Assembly (NCBI GenBank): GCA_040289295.1
Contig: PSLA01000005.1
Location: forward strand, 34,861 to 98,860
Reading direction: 5' to 3'
DNA: 64,000 bases
DNA from: J051 sp040289295
GTDB taxonomy: Bacteria; Armatimonadota; Fimbriimonadia; Fimbriimonadales; ATM1
Translations under genes and position numbers: made by a program
Shown here: positions 33,828 to 42,891 of the stretch, in pieces
Layout: the number at the start of each line of letters is the position of its first letter
Position numbering within the stretch: position 1 is the first letter of the stretch
The notes under the pieces: model-generated
Seen by the model: only the letters and a program-made list of their open reading frames with translations
Databases searched by the model: none
What the model was told of the DNA's origin: nothing

Positions 33828-35329
33828 TCAACGATACGCTCACACCTGCACCGATCGATTGGACGCTCCTCGCACCCCTGCTCATCGTGTTCAGCACAGG
33901 CGTCATCGCGATGTGTATCGAGATGCTTCGGCCAAGAATGAACAACAACGCCATCGTCCTTACAACGTTGGTTGGCCTGCTGGGAGCGGCTGTTTCCGTG
34001 GTTGCGCAGTGGAACTATCCTGTCGGCGAAACCTTTGGTGAACTGTTCATCTCAGATCGCTTCTCCCGAACGATCCAACTACTGATCATCGCCGTAACGT
34101 TCACAACGGTGCTCTACAGCGAGGCTTACCTACGGGAGAGAAGGCTGCCCTTCGGCGAGTACTATCCCTTGGTCGTTTGGTCCGCTTGCGGCGCGATGAT
34201 TATGGCGACCTCTACCAACCTGCTCATCGTTTTCCTCGGGCTTGAGGTGCTGTCGATTTCACTTTACATTCTTGCCGGCTTGAGCAATCGGGAGCAGCGA
34301 TCTCAGGAGGCTGCGCTCAAGTACTTCCTGCTCGGCTCATTTGCGTCCGCGTTCCTGCTCTACGGCATCTCCCTGCTCTATGGCGCAACCGGCTCGACGC
34401 AAATGGAGGCGCTAACAGCCATCTGGCAAACCGACATGGATCCCGCAACCACGGGATTGCTCTACGGCGGCATGACTCTGGTGCTCGTTGGGTTTGGATT
34501 CAAGGTCGCACTCGTTCCGTTCCACATGTGGACGCCCGACGTCTATCAGGGCGCGCCGACGTCGGTAACCGGGTTTATGGCGGCAACTTCCAAAGTCGCC
34601 GCTTTTGCGGCCCTCTTCCGCTTTCTGGAAGGAAGCATGCAGATGGCGGATGTGTGGATCCCCTTGCTCTCGATCCTTGCGATTGCCACAATGATCGTCG
34701 GCAACGTGGTCGCGCTGGTTCAGGAAGACGTAAAACGCATCCTCGCCTACTCGAGCATCGCTCACGCGGGCTATGTTCTGGTCGCGCTTGTGTCGTATGG
34801 CGCCATCGCGCGCGCCGGCGGCTCGCCATCACCGCTTGCTCTGGTCTACTACCTGCTTGCGTACAGTTTCATGACGGTCGGAGCGTTCGCGGTCGTATCC
34901 TTGACTACGAAGGGCGGCAAGGAGCGAACGAACCTCTCCGACCTGCACGGTTTGTGGGAGCGGGCGCCCGTTCCAGCAGCGATGCTCATCGTCTTCATGG
35001 CGAGCCTCGCAGGCATTCCGCTCACCGCCGGCTTCTTCGGCAAGCTCTTCATCTTCCGCGACGCGCTGGATGCCGGCCTGCCGGCGCTCGCCATCATTCT
35101 CGCGGTGAACAGTGTCATCTCGGTCTACTACTACTTGCGCATCGTCTTTGCGGCTGTCGTGCAAAAGCCGACGCTTCACGTGCCACGCTTCGCATCGCCC
35201 AGCCTTGGCGTGACGGCAACGTGCGTGTTGTGCGGTCTTGCCGTTCTCGCGCTCTTCTTCGCGGCGCAACCGGTCATCCAAGAAATCAACTCAGAGGCTC
35301 CGCGAGAGATCCTTGTTAGGCTGAGGTGA
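33824..35329 (+). CDS. nuoN: NADH-quinone oxidoreductase subunit N
   Basis: The 501-residue antiporter-like subunit has the conserved FLGLEVLSISLYILAGL, SQEAALKYFLLGSFASAFLL, KVALVPFHMWTPDVYQGAPT and VKRILAYSSIAHAGYVLVAL blocks. It has about 14 helices and normal length. It ends with GTGA shared with the next small gene. Confidence 0.95.
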   Translation: MINDTLTPAPIDWTLLAPLLIVFSTGVIAMCIEMLRPRMNNNAIVLTTLVGLLGAAVSVVAQWNYPVGETFGELFISDRFSRTIQLLIIAVTFTTVLYSEAYLRERRLPFGEYYPLVVWSACGAMIMATSTNLLIVFLGLEVLSISLYILAGLSNREQRSQEAALKYFLLGSFASAFLLYGISLLYGATGSTQMEALTAIWQTDMDPATTGLLYGGMTLVLVGFGFKVALVPFHMWTPDVYQGAPTSVTGFMAATSKVAAFAALFRFLEGSMQMADVWIPLLSILAIATMIVGNVVALVQEDVKRILAYSSIAHAGYVLVALVSYGAIARAGGSPSPLALVYYLLAYSFMTVGAFAVVSLTTKGGKERTNLSDLHGLWERAPVPAAMLIVFMASLAGIPLTAGFFGKLFIFRDALDAGLPALAIILAVNSVISVYYYLRIVFAAVVQKPTLHVPRFASPSLGVTATCVLCGLAVLALFFAAQPVIQEINSEAPREILVRLR

Positions 35330-35781
35330 GAGGCTCCGACTTTGCGACCGACCGGCCGCTTGGAGCAATCCTCGCGATCGGCTCCGGCTTGGCGCTCATA
35401 CTAGTTCTGCTTTCGCTATCCTTGCTTGTCCTGGCCGGCGAAGAAGGCCGAAAAGAGCTGGCCCGAGAGTCGGAGCGCCTCGCCGCGCTGGGTGCAAGTC
35501 CGCGGCTGATTCTGCATCTCGACCTCTTCTTGTGGACGCTTACGGGTGTGTGCCTGCTCGGAGTGTTCAAGGGCATCGGACTGTACCGAGGCACGCGCCG
35601 CGGTTTTCAGTTTGCAATTGGCGTAAACCTTTTGGCTGTGATGGCGTTCATTCCCTGGCTCAGTTTCGAGAACCCGATTCGCGGCGTGCTGTCGCTCGCG
35701 TCACTCCTTGTTCTGAGCGGCACTCTGATAGCCTACTGCTGGCTCCGCCTCGTCGGGCGAATCGGTCCGCGACCCGGGTGA
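35326..35781 (+). CDS. Small four-helix membrane protein, unknown function
   Basis: The 151-residue product has four predicted membrane helices: about residues 13-37, 65-85, 96-113 and 119-138. It begins with GTG overlapping the nuoN stop, so it is the last gene of the nuo unit. No family is recognised and no catalytic motif is visible. Confidence 0.6.
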   Translation: MRGSDFATDRPLGAILAIGSGLALILVLLSLSLLVLAGEEGRKELARESERLAALGASPRLILHLDLFLWTLTGVCLLGVFKGIGLYRGTRRGFQFAIGVNLLAVMAFIPWLSFENPIRGVLSLASLLVLSGTLIAYCWLRLVGRIGPRPG

Positions 35782-35811
35782 CGGCGATCGACCGGGGCAA
35801 CAAGGTGAGGC

Positions 35812-35888
35812 TGGTAGCGGAGGTCGGACTCGAACCGACGACCCTGCGGGTATGAACCGCATGCTCTAACCAACTGAGCTACTCCGCC
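35812..35888 (-). tRNA. tRNA-Met (anticodon CAT)
   Basis: On the minus strand the 77-base cloverleaf has acceptor stem GGCGGAG/CTCCGCT, D arm GCTC...GAGC with the AGTTGGTTA loop, anticodon stem TGCGG/CCGCA around loop TTCATAC (anticodon CAT), and T arm GTCGG-TTCGAGT-CCGAC. CCA is encoded at the 3' end. The first pair is G1-T72, a wobble pair rather than the C1xA72 mismatch of initiator tRNA. This favours elongator Met, although a CAT tRNA can also be the Ile2 type, decoded after lysidine modification. Confidence 0.93.
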
Positions 35889-35896
35889 GCGGGCAA

Positions 35897-36490
35897 CTAT
35901 TCTACCCTGCGCCCACGCGCAAGCCGCACGAGCGCTTCGTACTCCTCCCGTGTGTCGAAGTCGAGGAACTCGGCTTCGTCGGGAAACTCGACACTCGTGT
36001 CCTCAGCATCGCCAAGCAGTTCGCGGAGGGGCGTTCCTCCGCGCAGGCTCTCCGTTCGAGCAAGGAGCCACGTCCGCTTGATTACCACCGGGTGCTTGCG
36101 GCGACCATCCACAGCCGGCTGCAACACGTCGCCTCCGCAATCGGCGAGAGCCTGCACTACGCGCGCGAGTGTGCCAGCTGTTAGCAACGGCATGTCGCAG
36201 GGACATAATGCCAACCACTCGGAGGACGCAGATTCAGCAGCCACGGCGACGCTCGATGACATCCCAGGCGATGGGTCGGCGTTGGCGACGGCGCGCAAGC
36301 CGAGGGCGTGAACCGCCTCAAGAAGGCGGATGTCACCAGGACGATGCACCACCGTTATCGGCGAGCAACCCGCCGCTCGGAACGCGTGAGCCATCGTAGC
36401 AAGCACAGTAGAATCGCCGAACGGCACCAGAGGCTTAGGCACGCCCATGCGCCGGCTCTCTCCGGCGGCGAGAAGGAAAGCCTCGGGCAT
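35897..36490 (-). CDS. MocA-like nucleotidyltransferase (molybdenum cofactor cytidylyl/guanylyltransferase family)
   Basis: The 197-residue product has the GT-A nucleotidyltransferase start FLLAAGESRRMGVPKPLVPF, a PSPGMSSSVAVA loop and LALCPCDMPLLTAGTLARVV, with HPVVIKR later. These are MocA/MobA-like features. It may attach CMP or GMP to molybdopterin, or act on another sugar or alcohol phosphate. The ATG at 36490 shares its A with the DinB-family gene's stop (TGATG). Notably a molybdenum enzyme has been lost in this window (relics at 1667 and 4830), so either other Mo enzymes persist or this protein does something else. Confidence 0.75.
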   Translation of the reverse strand: MPEAFLLAAGESRRMGVPKPLVPFGDSTVLATMAHAFRAAGCSPITVVHRPGDIRLLEAVHALGLRAVANADPSPGMSSSVAVAAESASSEWLALCPCDMPLLTAGTLARVVQALADCGGDVLQPAVDGRRKHPVVIKRTWLLARTESLRGGTPLRELLGDAEDTSVEFPDEAEFLDFDTREEYEALVRLARGRRVE

Positions 36491-36960
36491 CACACCTCGT
36501 AGAGGTTGCGGAGCATTCGAATCTGTCCCGCATGGTAGACGTCATGCTCGACCAGCATGAGGAAGAAGTCGCAAGCGGTCATTGTCTTGCCACCCCAGGT
36601 GCGAACCTTATTCCCAAGCGATTCATCGCTCTGCTGCTTCAATGTTTCGGCAAGATGCGCGTGCGCTTCGAGAAGTTGCTCGACCATCGAGCCAAGCGAT
36701 GCTCGAGCCACCTTGACGCTCTCCCACGTAACCGAGCCGTCGCCGAACGCATGGCTGAGCTGCACCACCTTGTCTCCCGTAACATGATAAACGATGTCTC
36801 GAATGCTCCCATCCATCCACGGAAAGCCGGAGTGCTTCTCCGGTGCACGAACAAACACGTCGTCCGGAACGCCATCGAGGCTGTTGAGAAGGCTGTGCCA
36901 TGGTGACGTTCGAAACGCCCGCTCCTGGAGAGCAAGGAGCAATTCAACCTTCGGACTCAC
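36490..36960 (-). CDS. DinB-family (four-helix, metal-dependent) protein
   Basis: The 156-residue product fits the DinB/YfiT helical-bundle family: SIRDIVYHVTGDKVVQL supplies a first His, and FFLMLVEHDVYHAGQIRML at the C-terminus has the typical HxxxHxxQ-like pair. Members are often thiol-dependent transferases or hydrolases of uncertain substrate, unrelated to the DinB DNA polymerase. Start GTG at 36960 overlaps the ppa stop (GTGA). Confidence 0.78.
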   Translation of the reverse strand: MSPKVELLLALQERAFRTSPWHSLLNSLDGVPDDVFVRAPEKHSGFPWMDGSIRDIVYHVTGDKVVQLSHAFGDGSVTWESVKVARASLGSMVEQLLEAHAHLAETLKQQSDESLGNKVRTWGGKTMTACDFFLMLVEHDVYHAGQIRMLRNLYEV

Positions 36961-37460
36961 CCGAGGGACTCCTGGATCATCTTGCGAGCAGCATCCGCCC
37001 CGTCCCAGCCCAGGACCTCGACCTCCTTGTCCTCCAGCTCCTTGTAGACGTCGAAGAAGTGTTCGATTTCGCGGAGCGTGTGCTCGCCGACGCCGTCAAG
37101 CGATTCGATCCGAGCATAGCGAGGGTCTCGCGCCCCGACGGAGAGCACCTTGTCGTCTCTTCCCTTCTCGTCCCGCATACAGAGTACGCCAATCGGCCGT
37201 GCCTCAAGCACGCATCCAGGAAACGTGGGATGCGTAAGCAAGACGAGCGTATCCAACGGGTCTCCATCGCTGTACAGCGTGCCCGGAATGTAGCCGTAAT
37301 CACACGGATAGAACAGGGGCGAGTAGAGCACACGATCCAGTCGAACAAGGCCAGTCTGCTTGTCAACTTCATATTTGTTTGAGCTCCCTTTTGGAATCTC
37401 GACGACCACGTTCACTACGCGAGGCGCTCGCTCGCCAACACCTACATAAAAGCGATTCAT
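36957..37460 (-). CDS. ppa: Inorganic pyrophosphatase
   Basis: Family I pyrophosphatase, hydrolysing PPi to two phosphates to drive biosynthesis. The 167-residue protein has VVVEIPKGSSNKYEVDKQTG, the PCDYGYIPGTLYSDGDPLDT active-site block with its Asp residues, and EDKEVEVLGW. The normal length is 165-180. TAGAGT ends 9 bases before the ATG. DinB-family and MocA-like genes follow with overlaps. Confidence 0.95.
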   Translation of the reverse strand: MNRFYVGVGERAPRVVNVVVEIPKGSSNKYEVDKQTGLVRLDRVLYSPLFYPCDYGYIPGTLYSDGDPLDTLVLLTHPTFPGCVLEARPIGVLCMRDEKGRDDKVLSVGARDPRYARIESLDGVGEHTLREIEHFFDVYKELEDKEVEVLGWDGADAARKMIQESLG

Positions 37461-37469
37461 CTCGCGTTT

Positions 37470-37475
37470 ACTCTA
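37470..37475 (-). promoter_or_regulatory. Putative -10 element (TAGAGT), leaderless type
   Basis: The hexamer ends 9 bases before the ppa ATG at 37460, lying in the 27-base gap downstream of secA. Confidence 0.4.
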
Positions 37476-37487
37476 CCCCGCGCGCTG

Positions 37488-40400
37488 TTACTGGTTCACA
37501 ACGCGATAGTGGCAGTGCTTGAACTTCTTGCCGCTGCCGCATGGACACGGGTCGTTGCGCTTGACCTTCGACCAATCAATCACTCCAGCCTCGCCGTTCG
37601 CCTGTGCAACGGTTTCGAGTTTCTTGATTCCTTTCACTGCCTGAGGCAGGGGCACCTCTTGCATCCGCGCGCGCGGCTCTTGCGGGCGTTCGATACGGGC
37701 GCGATAGATGTGCGTCGCAACAAAATCTCCGATCGCAGCGAGAGTGTCTTGGAAGATCTGGTGTGATTCTTTCCGGAACGCGATGAGCGGGTCAATCTGA
37801 CCGTAGCCGCGATACCGGATGCCCTCTCGCAACTGTTCGATCATCTGCAGGTGCTCGGTCCACTTCTGAGTGATGGCGTGGAGTATGATGAACTTTTCGA
37901 CGCGCGCCCAGTCGTCGCCGTGCCCCAAGATCTTCTGCTCATACGCCTCATCCGCCCACTCGATAAGCGTAGCGATCAACTCCTGCTCATTGGCGCACGC
38001 CTCAAGGTCCTCGACGCTGCCAAAGTCCATGATTGGGAACACCTGCATCGCCTCGCGGTAGATCAGCCCGTAGTCCCAAGATGTTTGCTCGTAGCCGTCC
38101 GGCGCGTGACCGTGCACGAGGTTCTCGAGCCATGCATGAACGTAATCCTTGATGACCGGCCTTGGGTCCCGCTTGCCGATTAGGAACTCTCGCCTCATGC
38201 CGTAGATATGCTCGCGCTGCGCGTTCAGGATGTCGTCGTATTCGAGGACGTTCTTGCGGTATTCGAAGAAGTGCAGTTCGATTCGCTTCTGCGTCTTCTC
38301 GATCATCGAACTGAGGAACCGCGCGTCCACCTCTTCCAGGTCGGGCCATGCCTTCAGAATCGGGTTCTCCAGCATCCGCTCATTGAAGATGCGCCACAAC
38401 TGGTCTTCCAGCGAAACGAAGTAGCGACTCTCACCTGGGTCTCCTTGGCGCCCGGAGCGACCGCGAAGCTGGTTGTCTATACGGCGGCTCTCGTGTCGTT
38501 CCGTACCCAGGATATAAAGCCCGCCCAACTTGCGTACTTCTTCCGCCGCTGCCGCGCGTTCTTGGTCGTCGAGGGGCAACGGCGGCGCGGCGCGCAACTT
38601 TCCACCTCGGCGATAGGCAGCCGAAGCATCGTCAAGGTCGAGCCCGGCGCGGCGAATCTCCTCGTTCGAGAGGCTTCCACCAAGCAGGATGTCAACACCA
38701 CGCCCTGCCATGTTCGTAGCGATGGTTACCGACCCTTTTCGACCTGCCTCGCCGATGATCAGCGCCTCTCGCTCATGGTACTTAGCGTTGAGCACTTTAT
38801 GCGGGATGCCGTGCCGGAGCGCCTCATCGAGGTGCTCTTCGTTTGCCGCAGGAAGACCCCATTGGTCGAGCAACCAACTCTTCATCTCGTCACCGAGCGG
38901 GTCGTGCGGCAGGTGCATGCTCCGCGCAACTTCTTGGAGCTGCTTGAACTTCATCTCCGTAAGCGGAGCGACGATCTTCTTGTATGCCTCGTTCTTCTCC
39001 TGTTTGCTGTGCGCTTTCTCTTTTTGAATCGCGTGCTTGATGCGTTCGGCGATAACAAGCATCTGAAGTTTGTCCGCGGTAAGGCGCGCCGAGACACGCT
39101 CAGACATTTCAATGGAGCGCGTGCCCACAAGCACCGGCTGTTGCTTTGTGTAGAGGCGAAGAATCTCCATCGCAATGCCGCGGAACTTCGCCTCCTCCGT
39201 CTTGTACACCACGTCGGGATGGTCCGTCCGGATCATCTCGCGGTGCGTCGGGACAACAACCACTTCAAGGCCGTAGATCTTGCGGAATTCGTCTTCCTCG
39301 GTCTTTGCCGTGCCTGTCATACCCGCCAACTTGTCGTACAGGCGGAACAGGTTCTGGAACGTGATGGTCGCGACAGTTTGGCTTTCCCGCTTGACGGTAA
39401 CACCCTCTTTAGCCTCGAGTGCCTGGTGCAGCCCTTCGCTCAGGCGTCGGCCAAACATCAAGCGGCCAGTATTCTCATCAACAAGGATGACCTCGTTGTC
39501 CTTGACAACGTACTCGACATCGCGCTCGAACAGGCCGTGCGCCTTGACCGCAGCGTTGATGTAGTGCATCAGGTCCGGGTGATTGGCGAGATTGTCAATC
39601 CCGAGCAACTCCTCGATCTTGTCGTAGCCCTCTTCGGTAAGCGTTGCGGAGTGATTCTTTTTGTCTACGACGTAGTGTATACCTGGGGCCTCTTCCTTGC
39701 CCTTCGTCAAACGTTTCACCACGTCGTTCGCGCGGATGTATTCGGCGACATTGTCGGTGGATGGTCCGCTGATGATGTGCGGGGTTCGCGCCTCATCAAT
39801 CAAAATACTGTCTACCTCGTCAACGATGGCGTAGTTGAGGTGGCGCATCACGAGCTGCGACTCATCCATAGCCATATTGTCCCGGAGATAGTCAAAGCCG
39901 AATTCGTGGTTGGTTCCGTAAGTAATGTCGCACTCGTACGCCTGCCGCCTCGTGCAGGGGCGCAGATTCACGTAGCGCGGGTCAGGGTGTTCTGCTCCTG
40001 GCTCATAGATGTAACTCCCGCCCAACTCGTCCGACTCTTGCGACTGCCCTTGTATGATCCCCACCGTCAAGCCGAGGTGGTGGAAGATCGGCCCCATCCA
40101 TACTGCGTCACGCCGGGCGAGATAATCGTTCACCGTTACTAGGTGAGCTCCTCTTCCTGTCAAAGCGTTGAGATAAAGCGCGAGAGTAGCGACCAGGGTC
40201 TTTCCCTCGCCTGTCTTCATCTCCGCAATCTTTCCTTCGTGCAGCACCACACCGCCGATCAGCTGCACGTCGAAGTGCCGCATCTTCAGGTGCCTTTTGC
40301 TCACCTCGCGGACGGCTGCGAACGCCTCGGGCAAAAGGTCATCGAGACTTTCACCGCTCTCGAGCCTCGCCCGGAACTCGTCGGTCTTGTTGCGCAGGGC

Positions 40401-40523
40401 ATCATCGCTCAGCGCTTCGTACTCCGGCTCGAGCGCGTTGATCTGCTCGACTGTCGGTTGGATGCGCTTTACTTCGTCGCTGGAGCGGTCGAAAAACTTT
40501 CGAAGAAGTGTGTCAATGCCCAT
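37488..40523 (-). CDS. secA: Protein translocase ATPase SecA
   Basis: SecA drives proteins through SecYEG. The 1011-residue product is longer than the 840-900 typical of SecA. The motor has EMKTGEGKTLVATLAL (Walker A), IVDEVDSILIDEARTPHIIS (Walker B), the GFDYLRDNMA motif, NMAGRGVDILLGG and ETHES-like GTERHESRRIDNQLRGRSGR. The C-terminus has the SEC-C zinc motif CPCGSGKKFKHCHY for SecB or ribosome contact. The extra length is spread over several small inserts, for example near residues 165-180 (SYIYEPGAEHPDPRYVNLRP). No Shine-Dalgarno sequence or TANNNT is close to the ATG at 40523. Confidence 0.97.
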   Translation of the reverse strand: MGIDTLLRKFFDRSSDEVKRIQPTVEQINALEPEYEALSDDALRNKTDEFRARLESGESLDDLLPEAFAAVREVSKRHLKMRHFDVQLIGGVVLHEGKIAEMKTGEGKTLVATLALYLNALTGRGAHLVTVNDYLARRDAVWMGPIFHHLGLTVGIIQGQSQESDELGGSYIYEPGAEHPDPRYVNLRPCTRRQAYECDITYGTNHEFGFDYLRDNMAMDESQLVMRHLNYAIVDEVDSILIDEARTPHIISGPSTDNVAEYIRANDVVKRLTKGKEEAPGIHYVVDKKNHSATLTEEGYDKIEELLGIDNLANHPDLMHYINAAVKAHGLFERDVEYVVKDNEVILVDENTGRLMFGRRLSEGLHQALEAKEGVTVKRESQTVATITFQNLFRLYDKLAGMTGTAKTEEDEFRKIYGLEVVVVPTHREMIRTDHPDVVYKTEEAKFRGIAMEILRLYTKQQPVLVGTRSIEMSERVSARLTADKLQMLVIAERIKHAIQKEKAHSKQEKNEAYKKIVAPLTEMKFKQLQEVARSMHLPHDPLGDEMKSWLLDQWGLPAANEEHLDEALRHGIPHKVLNAKYHEREALIIGEAGRKGSVTIATNMAGRGVDILLGGSLSNEEIRRAGLDLDDASAAYRRGGKLRAAPPLPLDDQERAAAAEEVRKLGGLYILGTERHESRRIDNQLRGRSGRQGDPGESRYFVSLEDQLWRIFNERMLENPILKAWPDLEEVDARFLSSMIEKTQKRIELHFFEYRKNVLEYDDILNAQREHIYGMRREFLIGKRDPRPVIKDYVHAWLENLVHGHAPDGYEQTSWDYGLIYREAMQVFPIMDFGSVEDLEACANEQELIATLIEWADEAYEQKILGHGDDWARVEKFIILHAITQKWTEHLQMIEQLREGIRYRGYGQIDPLIAFRKESHQIFQDTLAAIGDFVATHIYRARIERPQEPRARMQEVPLPQAVKGIKKLETVAQANGEAGVIDWSKVKRNDPCPCGSGKKFKHCHYRVVNQ

Positions 40524-40634
40524 GGTGTCGCTGATTTCGCCCCGTTTCCCCTCGCTCTAACGCCGTGAAACTTGCATAAGGGCGTGAAAGCACAGTATAC
40601 CTTCCTACGCCCGCGCCCTAGGCGGACGCTGCAC

Positions 40635-41294
40635 ATGGCACCATCCTGGCTAAATCACCAGAACGAGCACGTTTTGCGCTGTAAGCGCTGCCCGCGTCTT
40701 CGTGACTGGTGCCGCGATGTCGCCGGCGAACCACGCGCCGCCTTCAAGGGGGAGACGTACCACGCCAGGCCCGTGCCATCCTTCGGAGACCCGCATGGCC
40801 GGCTGCTGGTCGTCGGGCTCGCCCCCGCAGCACATGGGGCGAACCGTACAGGCCGAATGTTTACCGGCGACCGCAGCGGCGACTTCCTCTATGCGGCGCT
40901 GCACCGCGCCGGATTCGCCAACACGCCGGCCGCCACGAGCGCAGACGACGGACTACGCCTCCAGGACTGCCTGATCACGGCAATATGCCGGTGCGCCCCG
41001 CCCCAGAACAAGCCAACGCCCCGGGAAATCGCCAACTGTCGGCCGTTCCTCATCGAGACGCTCAACCGCGCCCCTTGGACTGTGCTACTCGCGTTGGGGG
41101 CGATCGCTTGGTGCGAGGCACTGCGGTGCCTCGACCGTCCCCGCACACGGTTTGCTCACGGCGGCGAGCTGCGTATGCAGGACGGCCGGACGATTCTTGC
41201 CTCTTATCACCCCAGCCAGCGGAACACCTTCACGGGCAAGCTAACCCCAAAGATGCTGGATGATGTTTTGGCGCGCGCAAAACGGCTACTTTAG
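40635..41294 (+). CDS. udgB: Family-5 uracil-DNA glycosylase (UdgB type)
   Basis: The product has 219 residues from the ATG at 40635; the frame is open from 40572 but the added residues are unlike the family. It removes uracil (and in relatives hypoxanthine) from DNA. The signatures are VVGLAPAAHGANRTGRMFTG (motif A, with the Asp of family 4 absent as in family 5), GDFLYAALHRAGF, and SYHPSQRNTFTGKLT (motif B with His). Cysteines CKRC at about residue 17 and others around CRCAPPQNKPTPREIANC fit a 4Fe-4S cluster. It converges on the DprA-like gene with a 9-base overlap. Confidence 0.88.
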   Translation: MAPSWLNHQNEHVLRCKRCPRLRDWCRDVAGEPRAAFKGETYHARPVPSFGDPHGRLLVVGLAPAAHGANRTGRMFTGDRSGDFLYAALHRAGFANTPAATSADDGLRLQDCLITAICRCAPPQNKPTPREIANCRPFLIETLNRAPWTVLLALGAIAWCEALRCLDRPRTRFAHGGELRMQDGRTILASYHPSQRNTFTGKLTPKMLDDVLARAKRLL

Positions 41295-42122
41295 TGACGG
41301 CAAGCGAACGAGAGTCCTTCCGCGCTCCTCGACGCGCGCCATAAGGCGCTCCATGTTCCCGCCTTTCCTGATTCGGACGGCGTACACCTCTTGCGATAAG
41401 CCTACAACGATCTCGTCGCGACGAGTGGAGTCCGACTTTACCGCGCCCTCATCCGGTCGACTGAAGCTGATTACGAGGTCCGTCGTCGGGTCGAAGCGGT
41501 ATCGCCACAGCCGCGCCGCGGCGAACAGCTCTCGCTCAAGGTCGTCGCCAAGGGCAGAAAACAACCCCCGCTCAACGACCACGATACGTGGCGCGCCCCA
41601 GCGGAGCGGCACAACGGCCGCGGCGCGGTACGCGGGGGTGTTCGAGCCGGTAATCAGTGTCTTACCTTCGAGCGTTTGCTCCTCCACGATCCGGCTGACG
41701 CGATCGAGGTCCTCGCGTGTTGCTCCTCGACTCGCGATTACGCAAAACGTCGGGTTGTTCAGCACTTTCGGGTTTCCATATAGGAAGAGGTACCCAGGCG
41801 GCGTGCGGCAGAACTCCTCCAACGCACGCGGGTAGAGCGGGCTGTCGCGCGTGACCAGGCGCACGGGCTTGTCGCCCACCTTCTGGCGCAAAAGGTGAGC
41901 GCGACGACGGAGTTCCGTGGCGCCGTTCGCGAGCGCGCGTGCCGAGTGCGGGTGCAAGCGGAACTCCTCGCGCAGCCGATCCGCACCCATGCGAAGCAAC
42001 GCCTCCGGCTCTATCCCGCGCACGCGGCACTCGTTAACGACGCGGGCGAACGCCGCATGCCCGACCTTTGGGGCCAGGCAAAGGATCAAGCAGATGTCGT
42101 CGCCAACCTCACGCATCGCCAC
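41286..42122 (-). CDS. DprA/Smf-like protein
   Basis: The 278-residue product has the DprA Rossmann layout: an N-terminal helical segment, then YPRALEEFCRTPPGYLFLYG, KVLNNPTFCVIASRGATRED (in place of the usual VGSRxxS), LEGKTLITGSNTPAYRAAAV and a final beta region. DprA loads RecA onto incoming ssDNA in transformation. Key conserved glycines of the DprA core (GxGxD) are altered (VVVERGLFSALG), so it may be a diverged paralogue. It starts within the end of the phosphorylase gene (14-base overlap). Confidence 0.7.
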   Translation of the reverse strand: MAMREVGDDICLILCLAPKVGHAAFARVVNECRVRGIEPEALLRMGADRLREEFRLHPHSARALANGATELRRRAHLLRQKVGDKPVRLVTRDSPLYPRALEEFCRTPPGYLFLYGNPKVLNNPTFCVIASRGATREDLDRVSRIVEEQTLEGKTLITGSNTPAYRAAAVVPLRWGAPRIVVVERGLFSALGDDLERELFAAARLWRYRFDPTTDLVISFSRPDEGAVKSDSTRRDEIVVGLSQEVYAVRIRKGGNMERLMARVEERGRTLVRLPSLK

Positions 42123-42840
42123 AAACCTCGTGAATCGCCGCCAGTATGATGCGCAACATCCTCTCGGAGAGAGGCGCCATTGCTTGAGACACCTCCTCGT
42201 GCTCCAGCGGCGAGTCGCTCAACCCGGTGGCGAGGTTCGTAACGCCGGCGATACAGGCGTACGGGACACCGGCCTCCCGCATGGCGACTGCCTCGCTACC
42301 TACCGTCATGCCAACAACGTCGCCGCCTGCTCTGCGAAAGAGGGCTATCTCGGCTGGCGTCTCGTAGCGCGGGCCGTTCGAGCAAACGTAAACGCCGCTG
42401 TCCACCACCTCAATATGCTCCTGTCGCGCAGCGGACAGCAGCGCCCTGCGCAACGACGGATCGAACGGGGCGCTCATGTCCGTGTGAACCACGTCGTGCT
42501 CGAACATCGTGAGGTTGCGCCCCGAGAGATCCAACAAATCAGAGCACACGACCAGCAAACCGGGCGGCAGGTCCGCACGCAGGCTACCGACCGCGCCGGT
42601 CGAGAACACTGCGCGAACCCCTAACTGGCGCATCGCCACAGCCAGGGCACGGTACGAGACTTTGTGCGGCGGCTGCCGATGATCAAGACCGTGGCGCGCA
42701 ACGAACAGGACGCGCTGCCGCCGTAAAAGCCGCGCCCGCACTAAGCCGAACTCGGTTGGGATCAGAACCGGGCTCGTCTCATCGAGCGGTACAACCGACA
42801 CGACCCCAGTGCCACCGATAACGGCTCCCCGAAGTTCCAT
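42109..42840 (-). CDS. MTAP/PNP family purine nucleoside phosphorylase
   Basis: The 243-residue product starts at the ATG 42840; the upstream open frame is not plausible. Family motifs: GGTGVVSVVPLDETSPV, RHGLDHRQPPHKVSYRAL, FSTGAVGSLR, CSNGPRYETPAEI and VVGMTVGSEAVAMREAGV. It phosphorolyses a nucleoside to base and (methylthio)ribose-1-phosphate. In methylthioadenosine phosphorylases the base site has Asp (ATDYD), but here the equivalent segment reads AGVTNLATG with Asn, which in PNP selects 6-oxopurines. I therefore favour inosine/guanosine rather than methylthioadenosine as substrate. Confidence 0.8.
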   Translation of the reverse strand: MELRGAVIGGTGVVSVVPLDETSPVLIPTEFGLVRARLLRRQRVLFVARHGLDHRQPPHKVSYRALAVAMRQLGVRAVFSTGAVGSLRADLPPGLLVVCSDLLDLSGRNLTMFEHDVVHTDMSAPFDPSLRRALLSAARQEHIEVVDSGVYVCSNGPRYETPAEIALFRRAGGDVVGMTVGSEAVAMREAGVPYACIAGVTNLATGLSDSPLEHEEVSQAMAPLSERMLRIILAAIHEVCGDA

Positions 42841-42877
42841 CCTCGAGGCCGTTCTACCTTGGCGGGGTGCTTTCGAG

Positions 42878-42883
42878 TATCGT
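42878..42883 (+). promoter_or_regulatory. Putative -10 element (TATCGT), leaderless type
   Basis: The hexamer ends 8 bases before the ATG at 42892. The divergent phosphorylase gene starts at 42840. Confidence 0.4.
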
Positions 42884-42891
42884 ACGCACGC

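Noticed and set aside
36490..36960. DNA polymerase IV (dinB)
   Set aside because: The name refers to the small DinB helical-bundle family. The 156-residue protein has no polymerase motifs.
38208..40142. 644-residue open frame antisense to secA
   Set aside because: It is the complement of strongly conserved secA sequence, and its translation has no recognisable domain.
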